Source: Catenaria anguillulae PL171
Lineage: Eukaryota; Blastocladiomycota; Blastocladiomycetes; Blastocladiales; Catenariaceae
Direction of reading: 5' to 3'
DNA: 36,205 nt
Assembly (NCBI GenBank): GCA_002102555.1
Contig: MCFL01000242.1
Location: 1-36,205, forward strand
This document shows, one piece after another, positions 26,694 to 36,205 of the stretch; the first letter of the stretch is position 1; each line of letters starts with the position of its first letter. Position numbers and translations under genes: made by a program. The notes beneath the pieces were generated by a model. The model did not search any database. It had not been told where the DNA came from and saw only the letters and a list, made by a program, of their open reading frames with translations.

Positions 26694-27206
26694 TTACGCA
26701 GCCACTTGCTTTTGCTTGCGCTGAGCAATCTCGTCCTGCATGACCCGGGTGTAGCACCACAACACCGACATGAAGTAGGCCTGAATCGCCAAAACCACAA
26801 TCGCAATTGCGGCAGGGGGCACAAGAGTAAGCACCCTCTTGACGACGGTTTCGTCTACATCGTTGAAACTGGGCTTGGCCTCGCCTGACGGCAAGACGAG
26901 CGATCCGCTGACAAAGAATAGAATGACGACGGCCACGATGAACAAGTACAGGACACCGTGGACGTAGACACACACCTTGTACGCAGTGCCCATCCGTTTT
27001 ACGGCAAAGTACAGCGTCAGTGCTGCAAAGACAATGTTGACCAAGACACCAACCGTCTTGTTTGACGACGAGCTGCCGACTTGCAATACAGACGACATGG
27101 CCACTACAGAGGTGGCACTCAGCACGATGGAGAGGGCGAGGTAGACGAACACTCCGATGCGGAGGTTGATAAGGAAACAGCACCTCGCGTCGGACGGGGC
27201 AGTCAT
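26694..27206 (-). CDS. Four-TM cysteine-headed small protein, copy 3
   Basis: Intact 170-aa frame starting MTAPSDARCCFLINLRIG. An in-frame upstream start at 27272 would add 22 residues, but 27206 aligns exactly with the start of copy 2. There are four predicted helices, the shared KRMGTAYKVCVYV loop, an acidic loop with PSFNDVDE, and the tail RVMQDEIAQRKQKQ. Similarity to copy 2 is high across the whole length, at both protein and DNA level, which indicates recent tandem duplication. One cysteine of the N-terminal cluster pair differs (CCFL against CCCC). Function is unknown. Confidence 0.75.
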   Translation of the reverse strand: MTAPSDARCCFLINLRIGVFVYLALSIVLSATSVVAMSSVLQVGSSSSNKTVGVLVNIVFAALTLYFAVKRMGTAYKVCVYVHGVLYLFIVAVVILFFVSGSLVLPSGEAKPSFNDVDETVVKRVLTLVPPAAIAIVVLAIQAYFMSVLWCYTRVMQDEIAQRKQKQVAA

Positions 27207-28124
27207 GGCGTCTTTGAAAGTGTGAATATGGCTAAAACTAGTCGGCTGGAGCAAGGCAAGGTCAATCGTCATGAACGAACGCTGGTTGGAAGGAAATGTG
27301 AGTTCTCAACATCGTTCGTACATTCAATCGATTGGATCAAGGGCGGCTCAAGGGTGGGTATTTCAAGCTTCCCGATGGAGAAGAACGCAAATTGTAATTG
27401 AACCAAGGCAGGCTTCCCAATGGAGGGCTGACCCGCCTTTAAATCTCGGTCCACGAAACCTACGGCCAGGCAGACCAGGCACTGTCACCCAGCAGCGGGA
27501 ATGATTACTCGTATGCTTAACCGACATTTCTGTTTTTGGCTCTGCGGGAAGCTTGCAGGCTGTAGTCAGTCTCTAGTCGCATGCATATGTTGGCGCTGGG
27601 CACATCCAGTGTATAGTATACATCTGTAGCAGACCCTGACTTGGAGTTGTTTTTGTTCCTGTACGTGAGTCGGACTATATCATATTTTTAATCCTTCAAA
27701 GAATGCAGGATGTGGCCTTTTCTTGTTGTTACCAAACCCGTACATGCGTTTATGCGAATGTTCAAATGTGGTGTGGTTGGCTGATGCAGTCGATTTTTGT
27801 TCAGGTGATCATCATGTCTCACACCTGGCCCACAGCTCAAGCAACAAGCAATGAGGCGACCTGGGCCAACGGTGTTCATGGTCCCGTGCGCATGTTGACT
27901 CTTGTTGTGAAATCTGAGACGATAGCCACTTAAGGCTGTGTGAGACAGGCAAAGGCCAAGCACCAATCGTGTCGCTTGCCATAAGGTACATTATGGTACT
28001 TATCGGCAAAATGTGAAGCGCATCCCTCGGCCCTTGACCGCCTTGCAAAGTGGGAAGAACACAGTCCGTGTCCCCAGGCCCTTTACAAAAAGTATAGGAA
28101 CAGTGCACATGCAAGCACGAAGAT
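27207..28124. other. Intergenic upstream of four-TM copy 3
   Basis: No supported gene. Small frames on both strands have no motifs. It should contain the promoter of copy 3 and the 3' UTR of the kinesin-like gene. Confidence 0.4.
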
Positions 28125-31062
28125 TCATTGCCATGTGTTCGCATTTCTTTTTGCTGCCACCGCTTCCCACTCCTTCACAGCCGCTTCTGCGACAAGTGCA
28201 CGCGTCAAGAGCTCGGAGCGCTCCTGTTCCAATTGTGAATGGGTCGAGGCAATGTACTTTGCAATCATTTCCTGCGCTAGTTTGCGAGTGGCGTCCACAT
28301 CGCTTGGTGCAGATGGGATGCTTCTGTCGGGAACTCGGCCACCCTTGACAGGCCGCGCCGTAGCTGGAGGCTCCTGTTTCCGGTCAACCGACATGAGCTT
28401 TTCGAACTGCTGATGAGAGGCCAGCAATTTTGCAAGTTCATCCGAGCCTGACATGTGCTTGCCACCCTACATCAGCGTGACAGCCAACGCTCGTGAGGCA
28501 GGAGTCACATCAGGTTGGAATCAAACCGCCCAGCATACCTGCAGAATGACAGCCAAATGCAACAGCTGAACTACCAAATCATGTGCGGCCACGAGCCGCG
28601 ACTGCGTGTCACCCAAACATGAGTGAGCGTGCTGCTCGCTCTCCATTAGCGACATGATAACGTCGTTGAGCATCGAGTCGACAATAGTCTTGATCGTTGA
28701 GAACATTTCGTTTGCGAGATTGAGCGAGCATGTCTTGTCCACATCTGTACTTGGCAACGTCAGCAACGTTTACGCCGAAGGTGATGAGGACAGCAATGGA
28801 TATACTTACATTGCTGAAGCCGATTCCGGTACGCCGCACCCATTTCCCTGTATCGCGCGCGGGCTGCGTCCAGCTCACACTGCACGGACTTGAGCTGACC
28901 CACCAGTTCCGTTTCAACACGCTCGGCGACAGAGAGAAAGGTTTCACTGGCGAGACTCGCATGCGGAGATCCTGCCCGAATCGGTCGGGTCCTGTGATGC
29001 ATGTCATTTTGTGAAGACCTTGTCATGTCATGTACAAGTGAGCAAAGACGTACTGCAATTCACGAATCCGAGCAACAAGGCGCTCGTTTTCCTTGGCCAG
29101 TTCACGGTGGTCCGTTTCAACTTCTTTGAGCCTGAAATGAGGACATATGATCCCACGTCAGCCTGTGCATGCACATGACCCGAAATGCCAAATGGCATGA
29201 ACCCCACCTCATGCGCAATACTCTTACCTGCTCCCACGCCTCTCGTCGTTCTTTCTCCACACTCGCCTGTCGCTGAACCACCCGAAGTAGCTCCATGCTC
29301 AACTCTTCGGCTTGCTCCGCCTCACCACCCAAATCCTTTCGCGCACCGGAAACTTGAGCCTCGAGCACAGCCAGCCGCAGCTGCATACTATCCAACTCGG
29401 CTGTCAGTATCGTGCACTTTTCTGTTGATTGCCCGAGCGCGCGCGTCACGTTGTCTCGTTCTGTTTCTGCCGACACCAACCGTGCACGAACTGATTCGAG
29501 CTCCTTGGTCGCATTCGCAAGCCGATCCGTCAATCGAGCGACCTCGGCAGCCGCAGCCATCTGCGTCGCCGATGTCACCGACAAATGCGCCTCGGAATCG
29601 TCACGCAAAGCAGTGGCGACTTTGAGCTGGTCCCGCAAATCGGCGAGCTGCGCAGACATGTTTGAGATGGTATCGTGGAGGCGATCGTTATCGCGGGTCA
29701 TGGTGACGAGTCGCTGCCTCAGGTCGTCCTTGCCACCGTCCAACGCGAGGCGTTTGAGGGAAAGCTCGGCTTGCGCTTTGATTTGGAGTTCGCGGCCGCG
29801 ACGGACGCGCCTCGCGCATAGCGTGTCTTGCGTACCAGGAACCGGGTAGGTGCGGATTGTCGCTGTCAGATTGGAGAGATAGGCGAAAAGCCCGGCTACT
29901 GCTGAGCTGTCGGAGCCAGTGTTGACGAGGACAATGAAGGAAAGATCCACGTTGTATTCAAACAACGGGTGTAAAAGGTATGTGACGAGAGATTGTTCAA
30001 CGTTGAATGGTTCTGGAGAATCCTCGTCTTGCTGGTCGTTGTTCGTCGCCGAGACCATGTGAGAGGCGCAAGTCAGCGAAAAACAGCCTGTGTTACAATG
30101 GCAAACCCCTGGCAATTTCGTACATTTTCGTCTCCGGGACTTTCGAACGGGCCCTTTCCTAGCATCGCCAATCCAGCATCGACAGCCACCATTTGCTTTC
30201 CAACCGCCTCACTATCTCGATTCACTTGAGAATGTACCGCTTGATCCGTAGTCAGCCGGTCAATGGCAAACAGCTCTACAACATGCAATGTCGATACGAG
30301 GGCTGCTGTTCCTTCGCCGACTGATGGAATGTGCTGCTCCAAGTCGAGTTGATAGACCACCGTCGTCTTCTCGGTCCTGCCCTTCACATTGGTCTTTGCC
30401 AACTTCGCCTTGCCAATGGCATCCATTGCGTCGCCATGACTCGCGACCGATCGACGAGTGAGAGTTGGCAGTGACGCGAGTGCATTTGCATCCCATTGCA
30501 TTCCGGACGTGTCGATTTCTTTATCCCTCTTGGACGAAAGCAGGTCCCGGACAAGTTCCGAATAATGCTCATGCACGCAAATTGATGCCGAGAACGTCAT
30601 GTTCGATTGCGACTCCGTGCTTGTAACCGCAGTGGGTACGTTGGTTGCACCGGCTGCAGCAACCGCGGGAAGCGCTTGGGGTGATGCTGCCTTGACCTTG
30701 AGGGCCTCAAACAAGCTCTTCATGAGCCCATCCAAGTACCCACCTCCAGCATTCTTGGGCAGCGATCCCTCAAGAAATGTCGATGTCCCTGATCCGGCCA
30801 ACCCGACCACCAAGACGGTTTGATTGAAGCCATCGAGCAATCGGCTGATCACATGTGGAGTGTGAGCAGTGGCCACTGACGAAGCAGGCAAGGTTTCTGG
30901 GACGACGGAGGTCACGTTGGTGCAAACCCCAAGGGTACGCTTCCCTGAGACGATAGAACATTGCAATGAGGCAGCATCAGACGTGAGCGTGAATGCTTGC
31001 CGCGGGAGGAGGCCGTCCGGGGCAATAGGGCGGAGCACGAGCTTGGGCACAGACGGTGGCAT
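28125..31062 (-). CDS. Degenerate kinesin-like motor with C-terminal coiled coil, 6 exons
   Basis: Inferred exons are 31062-30124, 30031-29238, 29131-29054, 28991-28810, 28744-28539 and 28466-28125, giving about 846 aa. The first 310 residues plus the start of exon 2 follow the order of a kinesin motor. The P-loop region is GFNQTVLVVGLAGSGTST (about 79-95), then VHEHYSELVRDLL, TNVKGRTEKTTVVYQLDL where SSRSH should lie, VELFAIDRL for DLAGSE, and VDAGLAMLGK for NKSLxALG. The P-loop lysine is Thr93 and the switch motifs are degraded, so ATP hydrolysis is unlikely. The rest is heptad-rich coiled coil. This design resembles kinesin-like CCDC78 proteins of multiciliated cells; that link is tentative. 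The exon 2 donor is uncertain: a canonical GTAAGA at 29227 is out of phase, whereas GTGGGA at 29237 keeps the frame. Confidence 0.65.
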
Positions 31063-31328
31063 GTTACGTTGTGCATTGGGCACATGTGCAGCGGAGTCAT
31101 GGACCTGGTTTGAGGTTGTGGGAATGGCTCAAGCGCGGATGAGATGCCTTGGCCATGCGCCAGACGATCGCGTCATGTATCCATGTGATCACGTGCGTGC
31201 ACGTCGCTGTTCGCAGATCGCAATGGAGTCTGTTTGCACGGCGCAGTCCGCCATCAATTGAATTGCGACTCTCCATTCCGTCGAATCATCGCCGCCAATG
31301 TATAGCCAAAGCCCAAATTAATACCTAC
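31063..31328. promoter_or_regulatory. Short bidirectional promoter, kinesin-like gene / CysRS
   Basis: Only about 266 bp separate the minus-strand ATG at 31062 from the first plausible CysRS ATG at 31329, so transcription must diverge from this interval. No TATA box was identified with confidence. Confidence 0.5.
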
Positions 31329-33907
31329 ATGTATCTCCGGGGCCCGCCCATTTCCGCCGTGACCTCGACCCTCATCCGCCGCCTTGCACCATCGCTTGCT
31401 CATCGACCAGCAGCAGCAGCGCTCACCAGCACCCAACTCCATCGCCACTTGCGTTCATTCACCACAACAATCACCATGTCTGCATCCTCTGCTACCGCTA
31501 CCCCGCCACCTTCGGCCACCGTCAAGGGCGGATCGGGTCGCCAAGCGCCCTGGCACGCTCCCGAGCCCGACACTTCGGTGCCCGTGCTCAAGCTTTTCAA
31601 CACCTTGACCCGTAAAAAGGAAGTCTTTGTGCCGACCAAGGGCCGCCGCGTCACCTGGTACAACTGCGGGCCGACCGTCTACGACTCTGCCCACATTGGC
31701 CACGCCCGGCTGTACTTGTCGGTGGACGTGATGCGCCGTGTGCTCGAGGAATACTTCAACCTCGACGTCCAGCTCATCATGAACATCACCGACATTGATG
31801 ACAAGATCATCTTGCGTGCCCGGCAATCGCACTTGTTTGAGCAATTTGCGGACCGTCACCGCGCCGCAGGCAAGGGATTGACCAAGGAGGTGGTGGACGA
31901 GATTTTCGAGTTTTGGAAGAACCACGTTGCTCGTGCGTTTGGCGATACCGCCGCCGAAACCTGGGCCGATTTCCACGCCAAGAACAAGGGCCTCGACACG
32001 GGCGACTTGGTGGCCGACTACAAGCGCAACCTCAAGCTGTCGCAAGCCGCCTCTGCCTGGGATGCCATCCAGGCCAACCCGGTTCCGGGCAACGCCGACG
32101 CACTCAACGCCGTCCTTGAAGCCTCCCGTGAAATCTTGGGCCCGGCACTCGATGCCGCTCTCGGCCACACTGTTTTCCGATCACGAAATCTTCCGCAACC
32201 TGGCTGCCTTTTGGGAAAACGACTTTATGCAAGACATGGAGGCACTCGGCGTTCGCCCCGCCGACGTTTTTGACCCGCGTGTCCGAGTTTGTGCCGGAGA
32301 TTGTCGAGTTTGTCGAAAAGATCATCAAGAACGGGTATGCATACGAGGCCGACGGATCCCGTTTACTTTGACACTCGTGCGTTCCATGCCAACCCGAACC
32401 ACCATTACGCCCAAGCTCGAGCCCTGGTCCGCCAATTCCGAGGCATTGGTTGCCGAGGGTGAGGGCGACTTGTCGACCAACTTGACCCGGCAAAAGCGGT
32501 CGCCCGCCGATTTTGCGCTGTGGAAGGCCAGTAAGCCCGGAGAGCCCGCGTGGCCCAGTCCGTGGGGCCCCGGTCGCCCTGGATGGCACATTGAGTGCAG
32601 TGTGATGGCATCGGCCGTGGTGGGTGACAAGCTCGATATTCACACGGGTGGCGAAGATTTGGCGTTCCCGCATCACGACAACGAGCTCGCGCAATCCGAG
32701 GCGCATTACGGCTGCAAGCAATGGGTCAACTACTTTATGCACGTCGGCCACTTGCACGTCGAGGGCCAAAAGATGTCCAAGTCGCTCAAGAACTTTACCA
32801 CCATTAAGGAGGCACTTCAGCAGCACAAGGCCAGTACGTTGCGCATGATGTATTTGCAACAACACTGGATCAACACCATGGACTTTAAGGCGGCGACTGC
32901 GGCCGAGGCCATGGCGGCCGAAACCTCGTTGCGCAACTTTGCCACCAACGTGCGCGCCATTTTGGCCGACTTGCGTGCCAACCCCGCCCAAGTTTACGGC
33001 TCGCCACGATTTCCGTCAAGGCCTGGAATCGACCTTGTTTGAGCAGCTCCAAGACGCGCAAGCCAAGGTGCACGCCGGATTGTGCGACAATGTCAACACG
33101 CCCGTGGCCGTGGACGCCATCCTCGACCTTGTTTCCAAGTCCAACGTCTACTTGCGTCAAAATCGCGGCCGCCGGCTTGGCGCCCAACCCAAACTTGTTG
33201 GCCAAGGTGGCGCGTACGTGACGCGCATGACCAAGATCTTTGGATTGACGGATCCGGGAGCCGATATTGGCTATGGGTTTACCGACTCGTCTGCGGCCGG
33301 TGGTGATGCCGGTGCCTCGTCCAAGGAGGAAGTTGCCATGCCCTACCTGCAAGTCTTGTCCAAGTTCCGCGACGAGGTGCGCACCATGGCTCGCTCGGCC
33401 ACCAATGACGCCGGTGTGTCCGCCAAGGACTTGCTGCAAGTGTGCGACTCGTTGCGCGATGTGCAATTGGCTGATTTGGGCGTAGTTCTCGACGACCGTG
33501 ACGACGGCCGTGCGCTCGTCAAGTTTGTCGATGCGTCCGTGCTGCGCGCCGAGCGCGAGGAAAAGCTCAAGCGCGAGCAGGCCAAGGCGGCCGCCAAGGC
33601 CGAGACGTTGCGCAAGAATGCCGTCAAGAAGCTTGAGCGCCTGTACCGTGGCCGTGAGGATCCCAAGGTCATGTTCCGTGAGGGTGGGTCGGCCGCGGGT
33701 GATTTCGGGCAGTGGGATTCCGAGGGCTTGCCCACGCATGATGCCAAGGGCGAGGAGTTGCCCAAGTCGCGCAAGAAGAAGGTGGCAAAGGAGTATGATG
33801 CCCAAAAGAAGCTGCACGAGGAGTTTTTGGCAGCCGACAAGGAGGGCATTGATTGGGAGCCGTTGAAGGAAGAGTGGAATGCCCAAGGCAAGGCGTGGGA
33901 TGTGTAA
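31329..33907 (+). CDS. Cysteinyl-tRNA synthetase, likely dual-targeted
   Basis: Class I synthetase charging tRNA-Cys, about 810 aa from the internal start. Visible features are [15 protein letters not shown] (zinc Cys plus the HIGH motif at 31692), [17 protein letters not shown] and [10 protein letters not shown] (zinc and active site), [11 protein letters not shown] (KMSKS at 32770-32784), and a Lys/Glu-rich eukaryotic C-terminal extension. Two in-frame starts exist. ATG 31329 opens a basic, Arg/Ser/Ala-rich leader typical of mitochondrial import; ATG 31476 (MSASSATAT) opens the cytosolic form. The frame changes seven times: apparent extra bases in TTTT 32173-32176, TTTTT 32267-32271, CCC 32358-32360, CCC 32410-32412, CC 33004-33005 and AAAA 33159-33162, and a missing base near 33214. 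Conserved sequence continues in the new frame each time, so these are probably sequence errors. No intron was found. Confidence 0.9.
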
Positions 33908-34196
33908 GTAGGCCAGCTGTGTTGTCATCGTTGACCCCTTACTATCGTGTTCAGCTTCATGTATTTTTGCTAGAGATCGTGCTTATGTCCGTATCACAAT
34001 TGAGCCAGCGAAGAGGAAGTAGAGAAAAAGAGATACACTAAATTACAGCAAGAGACACAGATGGGTATAGGACGGAGCAGATTCAACAGACATCACTGTT
34101 GCGAGCCAAGGAAGTAAGCGAAATAGAATGTACATAACGGAAATACACTTATCGGAATGAGGAGACAACTCTTGAACTTGGAATGCGTCATCGCTC

Positions 34197-34843
34197 TCAG
34201 TTTGCCGCCTTGCACTTCCTTGGTCGTGCCATGACCGCTAAATCGATTAAGTCCTTGATTGATTGACAGAAAACTCCGCCTTGCACGAAATCAACTCGAC
34301 ATCCATGTTCACCACGCCCTCGTACGAGTGCTCGCCGTAACGTACTCGCGCCAGCACCCCCAAAACTCGTCCCTGTGCGAGGAATTGCCTGTACCATCGT
34401 TGATACATGCCCACAATGGAACCCAAGAAGCAACCCTCGAATAATTGGCCAATCGCTGGCCGCGACATGACTCTTGAGTGCCCCGACAATGACTTTGGCC
34501 ATTTCGGCGGTCTTCGTGCGACTGGAGAACGGATGCCGAGTCCCAAACACGTCTTCGAATTCGAATGCCGTGTTGGCCGGTTCGAGAGCTCCAATGGGAA
34601 AGAGGGTGCGGTTCGTGTACCGTTGCAGTACGCGTAAAGAAACTCCAATCTGCCCGCGACATGATTGGTGTTGTTGCGCCGCAGGTTGCGGAGCTGGCGC
34701 CCGAGCTTGCCTCCACGGGCGACTTTGGCTCGGGTCAGTACGACGGACCGCGAGCGCCAGTCTTCCACATTTGCAGTATACCGTCCCGGATAATGGTGCC
34801 AGGCTTGCACATTTCGGCGCGACCTGGCCTTGGCGACGGTCAT
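34197..34843 (-). CDS. Unrecognised protein, composite of overlapping frames
   Basis: Two minus-strand frames each carry protein-like segments. One, from ATG 34843 (MTVAKARSRRNVQAW), reads NNTNHVAGRLEFLYAYCNG and ends, to 34247, with RQFLAQGRVLGVLARVRYG and EGVVNMDVELISCKAEFSV. The other, to 34197, contains SLRVLQRYTNRTLFPIGAL, TAFEFEDVFGTRHPF and TAEMAKVIVGALKSHVA. They probably belong to one gene interrupted by small introns or sequence errors. The last segment has an alternating beta-strand pattern that could fit an OB-like fold, but no family is recognised. The basic N terminus might be a mitochondrial leader. Exact ends and exon structure are uncertain. Confidence 0.4.
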
Positions 34844-35128
34844 GACCAAGGAAGGTGCCGACAGAGCAGTGTAGGAACATTGCACAAGGTCAGTCGGCGG
34901 GCTTTCGCGCGTACGAACACGTGGACGAGAGCTACATAGACAACACAAGTGGTCACTCAAACGAGCGGCGAGTATACATTATGTATATCATTCCAAATCA
35001 GAGGTTGGCAGTTTCGAATTGCATTGAAAGAGACATTTCTCATTTTACACAAGTCGGTTCCTCCTCAACGAGCAACAAAAGCAAGATCAAACACAAACAT
35101 AATCAATCTCACAGTTACCCACTATGAC

Positions 35129-36205
35129 TTACTGCTTGGCAGCTTCCTTCTCCTTTTCGGCCTTGTCGGCAGCCTCTTGACCTGCTTCTCCAAATCGTCC
35201 TTGGACATCCACTTGCTCTCAACCTCCCTGACCTGCTTCTCCAACTCCTCAACGCGCTTGGTCAACTTGGCGACTCGGGACCGCCTTTGACCCAGCGGCG
35301 CGCGCGCCACGAATGTGCCTCTTCAAGTCAGGGTGATCCTGCTCGGCGTGCAACACAAGCGCCGCTCCATGGCGGATGCATGCTGTGCAGCCAACCCGTA
35401 CGCCACATTCTTGAGCGCGCCATAGGCAACGCCGCGCGGGCGGAAGTGCTTGGTGTACGTGAGTCCTTCAGCAAGGGTTTCAGCAAGCTCGCGCGCGAGC
35501 GGCTCGGGGACCCAGTGGGACGCGGCAGACAGGGCAGACAAGGACCAGACACGAGACCATGAGGCACGTCGGCGTTGATGACAACCTTGTGAATGGCGAG
35601 CAGGTCGCGTGCAGCTTGCTCGGTGCGGAATCGGCCAACGCGCCCTGGGCGCGGCTTGCACCATGGACCTGTAGTCCTTGACGCCGTCGGGGAATTGGCC
35701 AGCGGCATGGGCCTTGACGTACTCATAATCGGCAGCATCGCGTTGCGTGGCGAGTGCAACGAGCAAGTTGGCGCGCTGGCGGTACGTCAAGTTGGCCGAG
35801 GCATCGTGCAACAAGCGCTTGGCAAACGCGTGCACCTTGGTGTGCTTGAACTGCAAGCGCGTGAAGATGGCCGTGCGGGCAACGTCGTTTGTTTCTTGCT
35901 CGGCAAGCGCAACGAGCAAGTCGACGGCAGGGGCGTGGCGCAGGCCAGCGAGCGCGCCGGCAATCTTGGAACGGACTTGCGGCATGGGCTCGGCAAGGGC
36001 AATGGGCGACACCTTGCGCAGGGTGAAGAAGTCGGCTTCCTTCAACAGGGCGCGGTACGCGCGCACGCGGTTGACGGGATCGCGGGCAGACTTGGCCGTG
36101 GCAAGCAAAATGTCAAAGCTGGGCTTGAAGGGCTCGGCAAAGTCAAACACTTGGAAACCATCAGGATCCACCTCAATGTGCACGGGCTTGGCACCCGTTG
36201 TGGAT
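35129..36205 (-). CDS. M1-family aminopeptidase, C-terminal helical part (5' end outside window)
   Basis: The gene enters from the right edge and is open to 36205. The sequence VHIEVDPDGFQVFDFAEPFK, then repeated helical units (DPVNRVRAYRALLKEA, MPQVRSKIAGALAGLRH, DVARTAIFTRLQFKH), matches the post-catalytic linker and HEAT-like C-terminal domain of M1 zinc aminopeptidases. The HEXXH domain would lie outside the window. Frame shifts near 35645 and 35530 compensate each other: GRFRTEQAARDLLAIHKVV lies in the shifted frame, and SLSALSAASHWVPEPLARE returns to the first. Further shifts near 35370, 35300 and 35180 lead to a coiled-coil tail (KLTKRVEELEKQVREVESK) and a Lys/Glu/Ala-rich end at stop 35129. 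The tail may be a lineage extension. The frame breaks look like sequence errors rather than decay. Confidence 0.6.

Noticed and set aside
27207-28124. Small frames on both strands considered as hypothetical genes
   Set aside because: All are under 115 codons, have no motifs, and show no paralogy to the neighbouring genes.
31476-33907. CysRS as a pseudogene or as a programmed-frameshift gene
   Set aside because: Catalytic motifs are intact, the breaks sit mainly in homopolymers, and they share no slippery-site plus downstream-structure pattern.

Overview
This window looks like gene-dense eukaryotic nuclear DNA. It carries at least fifteen protein genes on both strands and short GT-AG introns of about 52-110 bp. 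Many of these introns have a CTGAC/CTRAY-like branch site close to the 3' splice site, and coding DNA is GC-rich. A fungal Pns1-type transporter with a YPPQ-rich tail, a Gcn2 kinase and a Pex24-like membrane protein point to a fungus. Two genes whose best resemblance is to cilium/centriole coiled-coil proteins (CCDC13-like, and a degenerate kinesin that may be CCDC78-like) suggest a zoosporic, flagellated lineage such as Blastocladiomycota or Chytridiomycota. That placement is inference.

Layout, left to right. 0.1-2.3 kb (+): an MCFD2-like secretory EF-hand protein and a frame-broken NOXRED1/P5C-reductase-like oxidoreductase. 2.8-4.9 kb (+): a large secreted, acidic, Pro/Thr-rich protein. 5.4-8.2 kb (-): two tandem paralogues of an unnamed family, possibly a very divergent RhoGAP fold; one copy has four exact 19-residue RRxS repeats. 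8.8-9.9 kb (-): a BEM46/ABHD13-type hydrolase, divergent from GCN2 (10.4-16.8 kb, +, eight exons). 17.3-23.6 kb (-): PNS1, a Pex24-like protein and a CCDC13-like coiled coil. 23.9-27.2 kb (-): three tandem paralogues of a small cysteine-headed four-TM protein. 28.1-31.1 kb (-): a kinesin-like protein lacking the P-loop lysine, which shares a short bidirectional promoter with CysRS (31.3-33.9 kb, +; likely dual cytosolic/mitochondrial starts). 34.2-36.2 kb (-): an unrecognised protein and the C-terminal part of an M1-family aminopeptidase that runs off the window.

Functionally the region is a mix: translation and amino-acid stress (CysRS, GCN2), secretory/membrane functions (MCFD2-like, PNS1, BEM46, Pex24-like, four-TM family) and candidate flagellar proteins. 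No operon-like logic, rRNA, tRNA, CRISPR or transposon was seen.

Two window-wide observations matter. First, single-base frame breaks cluster at 1.1-3.0 kb, at 24.3 kb and at 32.1-36.2 kb. In CysRS they sit in homopolymer runs and protein-level conservation continues across them, so assembly error is more likely than gene death. Second, the inferred introns favour a GTNCGT 5' splice site (C at +4) over the usual GTRAGT.
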